A stretch of 64,000 nt of DNA from Phyllostachys edulis (lineage: Eukaryota > Streptophyta > Magnoliopsida > Poales > Poaceae), in contig CM070561.1 in NCBI GenBank assembly GCA_036346405.1, forward strand, positions 3,784,834 through 3,848,833. Direction: 5' to 3'. This document shows, piece by piece, positions 34,220 through 44,480 of the stretch. How positions within the stretch are numbered: position 1 is the stretch's first letter; each line of letters begins with the position of its first letter. The notes under the pieces were generated by a model. It was not told the DNA's origin. It saw only the letters and a list, made by a program, of their open reading frames with translations, and searched no databases. The position numbers and the translations under genes were made by a program.

Positions 34220-36020
34220 ATGGCATCGGTCGAGATCGCTTCTGTAAGCCTCCATACTTCGATAGATCAGACTACATCTATTGGAAGACTCGTATAGAAG
34301 TTTTTCTTCAAGCTCAAGGTAATGTCATCTGGCAAAAGGTTGAGAATCCTTATGAAGTCCCTACTGTTATCACCAATAATAACATCGCGATATTGAAGCT
34401 AATGCTAAGGCTAGAAATATCTTTTGTAAGGTTTAAGTAGAAACGAATTTGTTAGAATTGCCAACATTAAATCTGCTAACAAAATTTGGACAACACTTGT
34501 CGACTATCATGAAGGTTCAAAATCATAAAGGTGTTCGCAAAATCAATTCAAAAGGAGTATTCTAAGTTTGAGATGAAACCGGAGAATCAGAGATGCACTT
34601 TTGATCGCTTCAATAAAATCATTAGTGATTTGCAACTGCTGATGTGATTTATTCCGATTCGACAATGCTAGATGATTTTGAATGCTTTGGATATGTCTGC
34701 TTGGGAGGTCCTAGTCACTACAATCAATCACTCATAATATGGAAACACTCACATTAAATGATCTTTATTCCAAGATGAAAACATATGAGATTGATATTTT
34801 GGCCGTAATAAATAAGTCAAATTCTTTGGGTTTAGTGACTAACCAAACCGATAGTTCATCAAGTCCTTCTATTTTCTCCTTACGTGCTATTTCAGATGAA
34901 CAATTGGAGGAGATCCCAGAAGAATAGCTTGTACTCTTCTCAAATAGGGTGACTAAAGCAATCAATAATGTCAGAGCAAGGAGAAGAGGAGGTCCAATCA
35001 GATGCTTTGATTGTGGTGAGCCAAACCACATAAAAGTAAATTGTCCCAAGCTGAGAGGAAAAGAAGCCAAGGAGGACAAAGCACCAGCTCGGTGTTCAAA
35101 ATTCAAATTTGATTCAAGCAAAAAGAAAATTATCGTAAAGTTATCAACAAGGTGCTTTCACTCTTGAGGAGATTGGGCTAAGTGATGTTGATTCAGACAG
35201 TGACAACAAGGATGATCACAAGAAGGCAAAAGAGGCTGATTTCACAGGGATATGCTTTATGGCAAGTAGTGAAGAAACTAATGATGATGATGATCTCTAC
35301 AGTGACCCTAATGAGGTAAAGCCCTCTTATGCTGATTTATCACGTGCTATGCTGAAATTGACAAATGAGCTTAAAAAATACAAAAAGAAAGTAAATAAAC
35401 ATGACTTTGTTGTTGATAGCTTGAATTCTGAAATTGATAGACTTAAGGCTGCTATTCCTGATGATGAATCATGTGAATCATGCCAAGTTTTGCATTCTCA
35501 ATTAAAACTCGCTAGATCAATTCATGCTGAATTTGAAGAGTTAAAATGGCGATAACTCATGTGATGATAAGTCAAACTTGCTTCGTTGAGATTGAAAACT
35601 AAAGTCTAGTTCATCTTGTTTAGAGACAAGTAATCGTGAATGCTCAAATTAAGACTTGCTCTAATTGTGAACTGCTAGAAGCTAGATTAAAGTCATCTCA
35701 GATTCTATACAACAAATGCTTTACCATGAGACACTTTCTTACACAAATTATCCTAAACTCACAACCTAAATTGTCGCTTTGACTAGATAATTAAGTGAGT
35801 TTGTCAAAAAGAAAAATAGCTCGCTTTGTTGCTTCTAAGAAAATCTTGAATGGTTTTGTTAAGTGCACAACTTGTCCCGAATTGGCTAAAGAGAATGAAT
35901 ATCTTAAAGACACTTTGGAGAGGTTTTCTTTGGCAAGAAAAATCAACATGATTCTAGACAGATCAAGAGTGAGTTCTAAAAACAAGGTCTAGGTTTTAAT
36001 TCTCATTGCTCATGCAAAGA
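34220..36020 (+). pseudogene. copia Gag with zinc knuckle and coiled coil (copy B)
   Basis: ATG at 34220. The Gag core is recognisable but frame-broken before 34740; from 34740 to about 35150 it is almost identical to copy A. The CCHC knuckle CFDCGEPNHIKVNC is at about 35002-35044. The acidic block and the heptad region (LTNELKKYKKKVNKH, LNSEIDRLKAAIPDD) read cleanly at 35259-35555, better than in copy A. TAG at 34925-34927 is shared. Coiled-coil Gag extensions are known in Sireviruses and have been linked to host dynein light chain 8-like partners; whether that applies here is not shown. Confidence 0.86.
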
Positions 36021-37990
36021 ATCATCCTCCCAAAGATCTTAAGCTTCTTGATCCTAGAAAATTTGAAATTGAATCAACCTAAACATGTTGTGTTCAAATC
36101 ATTGGTTTTGCAAAGGATCTTATTACCAAAGTAAGCTACCAGAAAGAGAAAAACTGAAATTTCATATCAAGAAAAGTATCGCACACTTATCGTGGTAAAG
36201 AAGGTCATTTGTTCAGTTTTGTTTTCAAAAGCAAAGAAAGAAAAGAGAGATAGGCTGAGAAAGAATTTTCATGTTCCTTTTGTTTTCACTAAACAAGCCG
36301 ATGCGAATTGACAAAATGACACCTAAACAATGCTTTGGCCGCAACATGCGTAATCTGTGGTGCCTTTATTGCTCCTACTTGTCGTGGTGTCACAAGATTG
36401 GGTTCCTAAATCATGTCTTACTAACCCCAAAGATCGTGAGACCAACATTCTCTTGACTTGTAGGTACAAATTGTTGAGGAAGGGGAACTTTTGGCTAGTT
36501 GATTCAGATGTTCAAGGCACATGACAGTGATTCAAAATGGTTCTCCTCCTCACTAAGGCATCCAAAGGATGAATTGATTACTTTTGGGGATGCTTCAACC
36601 GAATTGTGATGGCAAAAGGTATTGTCATGGCGTAATGACAAATTTGTTCTAAAGATGTTGCCTTGGTAAGCAAATTGAAGTAGAACCCGCTTCACGGTCA
36701 CAACCTGTTGGAAGAAAATCTTGAGGTTAGCCTTAAGAAACATGCTTGCAGGGTTTTAGATGCCTCTGGAGATCTTGTCTTTAATATCACTCGATTAGGG
36801 AGAGTTTTTAAAGCTGATTTTAATCATTCCTTCTCACCTAATGTTAGATGTTTGGTAGCTTCTGAATTTAGAAATCTTTTCTTTTGGCATCATAGACTAG
36901 GACATATTGGTTTTGATCATCTTGTTCGAATTAGTGGAACTGATCTCATTAGGGGGCTGCCGAAATTGAAAAGTGAGAAAGATTTGGTTTGTTCTCCCTG
37001 TCGACATGGTAAGATGGTTGCGGCTCCACATTTTCCTATTTCTGTAATCATCACAGATGGTCCTAGACAATTGTTGCATATGGTCACTGTAGGTCCCTCA
37101 AGAGTTCAATCTGCTGGAGGTAAATGGTATATTCTTGTGATTGTTGATGATTTCTCTAGATATTCTTGGGTGTATTTTATGGTGTCTAAGGATGAAGCTT
37201 TTGGTCATTTCAAAGATTTATTTCTCAGACTCAATAATGAATTGAATGGTGCTGTAAAAGTAATAAGAAGTGATAATGGGACTGAATTTAAAAATTCTTT
37301 GTTTGCTTCCTTCTGTTCTGAGAAAGGTTTGGAACATCAATTTTCTTCTCCACGGTTCCACAACAGAATGGCGTTGTAGAGAGGAAAAATAGAACCTTGG
37401 TTGAGATGGCAAGTACCATGCTTGATGAACATGCTACTCCTAGGAAGTATTGGGCAGAGGCTATCTCAACTGCTTGTCATGTCTCTAATAGAGTATTTTT
37501 GAGAGCCTCACTACACAAGACTTCTTATGAGCTGAGATTTGGTAAAAAGCCTAGTGTTTCTCACTTCAGGATTTTTGGATGCAAATGCTTTATTCTCAAG
37601 CATGGTAATCTGGACAAATTTGAATCTAGATCAACTGATGGCATATTTCTTGGATATCCTCTTCACTCACGTGGCTTTCGAGTGCTTAATCTTGAAACTA
37701 ACAAAATTATTGAGACTTGTGAGGTTACGTTTGATGAGGTTAGCACTAGTTCTAGAACTGACATTTCAGGTACACAAGCTCAGGGGGAGTCCGAGAGCAT
37801 ATTCCTTGATGAAGAAGATAATATTGATTTTGGTAATAATTCATCTTGAAAGCCATCACCTGCTAATGATCATCCACTTATTGTTGCGCCACCACCAAGT
37901 GATGAACAGATAGCCGAAGGTATTCATAATGAAGAAGGCAATTCAGAACCTTCTGCACCATTGAAAATTCAGCGAGTTAATCCTCCAGAA
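36020..37990 (+). pseudogene. copia protease and integrase (copy B)
   Basis: The first part, to 36700, is noisy. From 36708 to 37379 it is open: FFWHHRLGHIGFDHL is the integrase zinc-binding start, CSPCRHGKM its second half, then GGKWYILVIVDDFSRYSW and VIRSDNGTEFKNS, which holds the second catalytic Asp. The third catalytic region follows at 37380-37850 after a one-base frame change, with VFLRASLHKTSYELRFGKKP and GCKCFILKHGNL. TGA 37847-37849 ends this stretch in both copies. Integrase inserts the cDNA. Confidence 0.88.
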
Positions 37991-39613
37991 CTGATGATTG
38001 GTGACATTCATGAAAGGGTAACACGTTCTAAGTTTACTTCTCCTGACTCACATGCTCATTCTGCTTTTGTTGCCTCTTTTGAGCCTAATGATGTAAGTCA
38101 CGCTTTATCTGATGAGTCTTGGATCAATGCCATGTATGAAGAATTAGAAAACTTTGAGCGAAACAAAGTCTGAACCTTAGTTGAACCTCCTCATGGACAT
38201 AATGTAATTGGAACTAAATGGGTTTTTAAAAATAAACAAAGTGAGGATGGTGTTGTTGTTTGAAATAAGGCTAGATTTGTTGCTCAAGGATTTTCTCAGG
38301 TGGAGGGTCTTGATTTTGGTGAAACTTTTGCCCCTGTAGCCAGATTAGAAGCAATTCAAATTCTTTTAGCTTTTGCTGCATCTAAAGGATTTAAATTGTT
38401 TCAAATGGATGTTAAAAGTGATTTTCTTAATGGCTACATTGAGGAGGAAGTTTATGTTAAGCAACCACCTGGTTTTGAAAATCCTAAGTTTCCTAATCAT
38501 GTCTACAAACTCTCAAAAGCTTTATATGGTTTGAAGCAAGCTCCTAGAGCATGGTATGAGAGGCTCAAGCTTTTTCTATTAAAAAATAATTTTCAAATGG
38601 GCAAAGCAGACAAAACTCTGTTCACACTTCGACATGGCCATGATCTATTACTTGTTCAGATTTATGTGGATGATATCATCTTTGGGGGCTCCTCTCATGC
38701 TTTGGTTTCTAAGTTTTCAGATACTATGGGCAGGGAGTTTGAGATGAGTATGATGGGGGAGTTAACTTACTTCTTAGGATTGCAAGTAAAACAGACCAAG
38801 CAAGGCAATTTCATTCACTAAACCAAATATACAAAAGACTTACTTAGGCGTTTTGACATGGCAACTTGCAAACCCATCTCTACACCTATGGGGTCTACAA
38901 ATGTTCTTGACCCAGATGAAGAAGGTGAGGCAGTGGATCAAAAAGAATATAGAAGTATGATTGGTTCTCTACTCTATTTGACTGCTTCAAGGCCGAATAT
39001 ACACTTTGCTGTATGCTTATGCGCTCGATTTCAAGCATCACCTCGTGCATCTCACCGACAGGCTGTGAAAAGGATTCTCAGGTATCTCCAATCAACCTTA
39101 AAATTTGGTCTTTTCTATTCATCTTCATCCTGTCTTACTTTACGTGCATTCTCGGATAGTGATTTTGCGGGGTGTAGGATTGATAGAAAAAGCACATCTG
39201 GCACCTATCACTTTTTAGGCACATCACTAGTGTCTTGGTCTTCATGAAAACAATCTTCTGTTGCTCAATCAACTACTCAAGCTGAGTATGTTGCTGCTGC
39301 TACTAGCTGCTCTCAAGTCCTTTGGATTTCTTCTACTCTTAGAGACTTTGGTTTAGAATTGGGTACTGTTCCTCTCTATTGTGACAACACTAGTGCTATT
39401 CACATTGCTAAAAATCCAAAGCAACATTCTAGAACCAAACACATTGATATCGATTTCACTTTCTCGAGATCATGTTGAAAAAGGTGATATTGTTCTCCAC
39501 TTTGTTGAAACCGATTTTCGCTTGTCGATATTTTCACTAAGCCGCTTGATACTTCTCGCTTTGTTCGCTTATGGAGTGAATTAAATGTTGTTCATCCTAT
39601 GGGCTTATTTTGA
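37990..39613 (+). pseudogene. copia reverse transcriptase and RNase H (copy B)
   Basis: This is one of the cleanest blocks of the window. Open 38300-38821 with FGETFAPVARLEA, FQMDVKSDFLNGY, KALYGLKQAPRAWYER and the YVDD box at 38663-38674; then 38858-39247 with RNase H motifs (DSDFAGCRIDRKSTSG). RNase H continues through TTQAEYVAAAT and ADIFTKP-like sequence to a terminal TGA at 39611-39613. Stops TGA 38171, TGA 38261, TAA 38819 and TGA 39245 interrupt otherwise conserved codons and recur in copy A where it is readable. All can be explained by C-to-T change on one strand or the other. Confidence 0.92.
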
Positions 39614-40707
39614 GGGGAGCTGTTTTGTTCAAAATTTCGAAGCTTTAATTATTCATTAAGTCCAAGCCATTGAAATCAAAAGAGTTGTAGAGCTATCTTT
39701 ATCATATTTGTTCATGTGCTATGTAGCTTTGATCTAGACTGGTTTAATACACTTGCTACATAAAAAAACTAAAACATGACATGGCTGAAATCTTTGACTT
39801 GATTGATTATTGGTATCACTTTATGTTGATTATTGAAAAGGATAAGCTTGTTTGTGAGTCTTATTTTAAGTCTTGGATTTGAAGCAACAATGTCTCTCAT
39901 TTCAATTCTCTGTTGCTCACTCAATTTGGCATGTTATATATAAAAATAATAATAAAAGGTCGAGACAAAGAACATGAAAAGATGTGTGCTTCAAGCATGC
40001 CATACATAGCTGTATATCACAAAAAACAAGGAGTACATAACAGTGCTCACATGAAAAGAAGTGTGCTTCAAGCATGCCATGCACAGCTATGTGTCCTTGA
40101 CATAAAAAAAAAGGGGCACAAAAGTGCTCTCAATTAAAAGAAGTATGCTTCAAGCATACCACCCTTGAAAAGAAGTATGTTGCAAACATGCCACATGCAA
40201 ATAAGAATTGAAAGTGAAGCAAGAGGATGTTTCATGAGACTGTAGCTCATCCAGATTTAAAGTTTGTCTCACTGTATAGCTTTCACTTTTTGGTGACTTC
40301 TATTTGTGGTCTTATAATCTTTTTAGTCATTGTGTGATATGCCTATCATGAATCTAAATTGTCTTATCACTTTGAACTACTTGTCTGGACATTGCTATAT
40401 GGTATATGCATTTATATGAACTTGTTAGCTCTACTCAACCAAATTGGCTTGGATAATCCAGTAAATTGACTTGCAAAGCTTCAGGACTTTTACTCTTCAT
40501 GCTCCTTCCCTTTCTACTCTTGATGATCACATTGCCAAAGGGGGAGAAAACTGAGAAAATCTTGCAAAAATTTGATCTTCTAGTGTTAGAGGAAGTCCTT
40601 CAGCTGCAGTTCACTTTGCTTGGCAGCTTTGACTCTTTGTCACCTCCTTTCACTCACTCTCCTCTGATTATTGAAAGTATTGTCAATGTAGTCATCAAGG
40701 GGGAGAT
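39614..40707 (+). repeat. Sirevirus-like 3' non-coding region with repeats and two polypurine tracts
   Basis: No envelope-like ORF is seen. An AAAAGAAGTRTGCTTCAAGCAT-like unit occurs at 39974, 40051, 40134 and 40166; its core ATGCTTCAAGCAT is palindromic apart from the central base. CCAAAGGGGGAGAAAA near 40533 and AAGGGGGAGAT just before 40708 are two polypurine tracts, a feature reported for Sireviruses. The second primes plus-strand synthesis. Confidence 0.7.
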
Positions 40708-42604
40708 TGTAAGACCAAGAGGTTTTTGGTCATGATATTTGATGATGAACACATTGACAATAAGCTAGACTTAGTCTCAGTACTTAATGATGAATACTTT
40801 GTCTCTGGAACTTGTTTGTGCTCTTCAATTGACTTGCATTTGAGTTCTGTCGGTTTACATTGAAAATCGCTTGTTAGGATTATCGGTAGTACCGCTTTGT
40901 ACATGCGAACTACCGGCGCGGTATGACCATGGTGTGCGCGTAGTACCGCAGGTCTTGTTTTCGAACGTGTTTTAGCTCGAATCATTAGATCCTGATCTGG
41001 AGCATCCACGTGGCACAAATGGTTTTGTTCTGAAGTTTTTAAGCTTTTTCGTGTTGCGGTAATACCGGCGTTGTTTTCACGGAACTACCGCTTATGTAGT
41101 AATCGCGAGTAGTTTACTAGTATCATGCGAGTAGTTTACTGATAGTACCGCAAGTCATTTTCTCTGCGTGCGTTTTGCTCGGTTCGTTAGATCTTGATCT
41201 AACGGCCGATATTGAGATGAACGCTCGACCGTCCCAAACGTCTCAAGGAATGCGAGCCCTTGATATGAAATCGGACGGTACCGTTATTGTTGTAACGCTC
41301 GACCGTCCGAGACGAAAGCTTTGTGAGTTGTTGATTTGAAATCCAACGGTTGATATTCACGGGAACGTTCGGACCTTGAACAGTAAATGCTTTGAGGTTC
41401 GTGAGAAGTTTTGCAAAACAATCATACCGCTGATGAACACGGTAGTACCGTGTTGTCTGGTGGTACCGGTGTGTTAATGGCGGTAGTACCGCACTTGGTT
41501 TTTCAGAAAGAGAAAACTTCTGACAGGTACAGTTAAATGAAAATCGGATGATCTGGAGTCTTGGAGCGGAACGACCGGCAAGCGGTATGACGCACTTTGA
41601 ACGTCGGTAATACCGCACAAAGGTATGACTGCAATGTTGCGGTATGGAAATTCCAGAGAGCATATTTTTGGAAGATCTTGAGATTTCCCAATGAGCGGTA
41701 GTTCCGCAGTGCTTTGAGCGGTACGACCGCATGTGCAGTAGTACCGGACGTACAATGGCGGTAGTACCTATTGTATTCTGGAAAGTTGTCGCTTTGAGGA
41801 ATTGGCTGCGGATTTATTGTTTTTGTAAGTTTTATCTTGTTGCATGATGCATGATAGTGTTCATTGGTGTGTGTGTGCTAATAAATGGTCAAGTTGGAGA
41901 ACATGTGCCAAGAATTGGTTTCTCTGATCTTTGCATGTGCAGGTTGAGGCGTGAGGACGAACTACGTTCGGTGACGGGATTGACTCGGACTAGGATGGGA
42001 AATCTGAGGTCTTGGAAGTTGCGGATGTCAAGACGTGGTTTGGATCACGCTGGAGCACGTGGAAGACAAAGGTGGATCACGTTGGAGCTACGGGAAGGTG
42101 TCCTGGAGGCTTACGATGTGGAAGAGTTTGTTTTGGAAAGTTTTGAGTTGTTTTGGTAAAACCTGTGTTGGAAAGGGTTTCGGGTCCCTTGATTTTCGGA
42201 GAGATAGGTTTCGTATTCGTGATTGATACGGATTGAACTGTGCCTATAAAAGAGGCAGAGTGGGTGCGCCTTGCGTAGGGTTTTTAGACGTGAGTTTTAG
42301 ATGTTTTTGAGATCGTAGCTTGCTGCTGTTGCTGCGATTTAGATGTCCTTCGAATTGGGGCTTTGAGGGGTGCTTGCTGAGCACTTTGTAGACACAAATC
42401 AAGTTTGATATATAAAGTTCAGATTCGTTCTACTTTGATTCTTGATTTGGTTTTCTTCCGTATACCGAGGTGGTCTCTTGCCAGAAGTCAAGTGTCAACA
42501 GAGAAGTTGCTAAAATTCTTGCACACAAGAAGAAGTTGAAATTAGGGGTCAATTCGCGCAATCATTCAACCCCCCCCCCTTTTGATTTCCATTACGATTT
42601 TACA
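40708..42604 (+). repeat. 3' LTR of Sirevirus-like copy B (1897 bp)
   Basis: The best preserved of the three LTRs. GCGGTAGTACCGC palindromes and variants lie at 41438-41452, 41480-41492, 41605-41616, 41695-41707 and 41718-41730, among others. TATAAAAG at 42245-42252. A C9 run near 42571 precedes the end ATTTTACA, which differs from ATCCTACA of the other LTRs. Confidence 0.93.
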
Positions 42605-43420
42605 GTAGGCTTCTAGATTTCGACCTATTTGAGGATTAAAGTTTTTTTTGCATCAACCTTTGAAAAGTTGCACTAGAGTTTTTGAGACCAAATGACATCT
42701 TAAGATAGTAGTAAATGCCATATGGAATAATGAAGGAAGTTTTTTCTTTATCATTTTTACTCATATTAATCTGGTGGTACGCTACGTACGCATATAAAAA
42801 ACTTAACAACTCACACTAGGAAGTAGAGTCTACAAGTTGATCAATGCGTGGAAGGGGAAAGTCATCCTTCGGACAAGTACAAGTTGATCAATGTATGGTT
42901 GGGGAAAGTCATCCTTTGGACAAGCTTTATTAAAATCTGTAAAGTCAATACATATTCGCCATTTCCGATTGCTTTTTCTAACCATTATAGGGTTGGCGAT
43001 CCACTCTGGGGGGTTGACTTCACGGATAAATCTAGCCTTGAGGAGCTTGTCGATCTCCGACTGGATTGTCTCCTTTCGATCAGGTGCGAAACGTCTTAGC
43101 TTCTACTTGACCGGTTTTTTTTGTCAGCCTAGAGAGCTAGCCTGTGCTCGATCACCTCCCTGGGGACTCTGGGCATGTCGAACGCCTGCCAGGCGAATAT
43201 GTCCTGGTTTGCTCGGAGGAAGGAGACGAGTGACTCTTCCTATTTGGGGTCGAGTTCTGCTCCGACCAGTACCTTTTCGGTAGACGCATTAGTGTTTCCT
43301 GACCTAGACAATGTATTGGCCCTTTTCATGGGAACACCTTTGCCGAGTGGTACCTTCTTGGTCTGGTCGAAAGGCTTTGAAGCCATCTTTGGCCTCGAGT
43401 GCTTGACTTGCATGGTAGGC
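42605..43420 (-). pseudogene. element X reverse transcriptase, N-terminal half
   Basis: Reading leftward: FLRANQDIFAWQAF and MPRVPREVIEHRLAL (about 43230-43130), then the RT body, ending RNLEAY at 42605-42622. The next codons (ADDLVVKS) are across the insertion at 32341. Frameshifts occur near 43120 and 42960, and a stretch near 42640-42890 is rearranged, with a repeated GTACAAGTTGATCAATG segment (42833 and 42877). Confidence 0.82.
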
Positions 43421-43559
43421 GAATTAGTTTCCCTGGTCGAAAGCTCATCGACTAGTTCTAAGGACTTCCAATCACATGCATAAGCTATTTTTCGATCCTC
43501 GAACCGTGATGACTCCTTTCAGTCTTGGCATTTTTAAACTCTGATGACCGTAATGCGTG

Positions 43560-44190
43560 GCTATCAAGAATTTTGCTAAAGCCAAACGACCATAGATTCC
43601 ATTCTATGTGGTTTCGAAGTCCACCACATCAAATGAAACTCTTTCTGTTCAGAAGTTGTCGGGTCTTCCGAACATAACCGGTACGGACAACTGCCCTAGT
43701 GGTAGAACTAGTAACTATGCCATAGAAGGCATATTTCACAGGTTTTACTTTAGACTTGGGAATCTGTATCTCTTCCAATGCTCCCGTAAATAAAATGTTT
43801 AAAGAGCTAGCTCCAACTATTAAGACTCGATTAACTTTACAATTGTTAATAGTAGGTTCAACTACAATAGGAAACCTACTAAGTTGAGTCGACAAATTGG
43901 GGCAGTCTTCTTTGCTGAAGGAGATTACAGTTTCTGACCACCTGGACGGCTTGACGGTGACCGAAGACTCAGCAAGGTTCACCTCCCGTTCCACAGCCTT
44001 CAGATGATGTCTTGACTTGTACGAGGAGGATTCACCAAAAATCATATCGACTATGTGCTGCGGCTCCTGGTACTCCATCTCTTCATCGCCATCTTTGTCC
44101 TTCTTGGAGCTTGGTTCTCCAAGTTCTGTTATAGAGGGGAAGGGACCTTTACCTGAGTAGTAATCCTCCAGATTCTTTTGCCAAGCTCGG
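43560..44190 (-). pseudogene. element X Gag C-terminus and protease
   Basis: From 44078 down, a 149-codon open stretch reads EPQHIVDMIFGESSSYKSR, then HHLKAVEREVNLAE, RWSETVISFSKEDCPNL and the protease start VNRVLIVGASSLNILF. Relatives have DGGSS where this has VGASS, so the catalytic Asp is replaced by Val. Upstream (44190-44090) lies the post-knuckle Gag segment LEDYYSGKGPFPSI. The protease C-terminal half (43680-43560) is degraded. Confidence 0.82.
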
Positions 44191-44199
44191 CAGGTCCCG

Positions 44200-44480
44200 G
44201 GTGGAAGACCTCCTGGGTGGTCCTGAAGGACCTCCTAGAAGACCTCCCGGATGGTCCTAGAAAACCTTTTGGGTGGTCCTGGAGGACCTTCCAGAAGACC
44301 TCCTGGGTGGTCCTAGAAGACCTCCCGGGTGGTCCTGGAAGACCTCCTAGAAGACCTCTGGGTGGTCCTGGAAGACCTCCTAGGGTGGTTGTAGAAGACC
44401 TCTGGGTGGTCGTGGAAGACCTCCTAGCTAGGGTAGTCATGGAAGACCTCCGAGTGGTCGTGGAAGACCTCTTGTGTGGT
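44200..44480. repeat. minisatellite of TGGTCCTGGAAGACCTCC-like units
   Basis: GAAGACCTC-type cores occur eleven times in about 280 bp, with spacing mostly 20-30 bp, separated by GGGTGGTCCT or GGTCGT segments. The array sits between X Gag sequence and a solo-LTR-like segment. It gives long open frames on both strands only because it is a short repeat. Confidence 0.75.

Larger units (their letters stand above)
32342..42604 (+). mobile_element. complete Ty1/copia Sirevirus-like element, copy B (10.3 kb)
   Basis: LTRs of 1855 and 1897 bp flank the primer site, gag, protease, integrase, RT-RNase H and a 1.1-kb 3' non-coding part with two AAGGGGGAGA-like tracts. The right target duplication is GTAGG (42605-42609). 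The left one reads AGAGG (32337-32341) but is GTAGG in the first copy (8001-8005). The insertion split the YADD catalytic box of element X. Long LTRs, coiled-coil Gag, repeated polypurine tracts and LTR palindromes fit Sireviruses as described in the literature. At least six stop codons make it defective. Confidence 0.93.

Noticed and set aside
1..39546. Two independent insertions of the same elements into the same family
   Set aside because: Both copies share identical insertion points and flanks, so they are duplicates of one locus.
39614..40735. Envelope-like ORF expected after pol in some Sireviruses
   Set aside because: The only open frame (40466-40735) is short, runs into the LTR and shows a hydrophobic start without further support.
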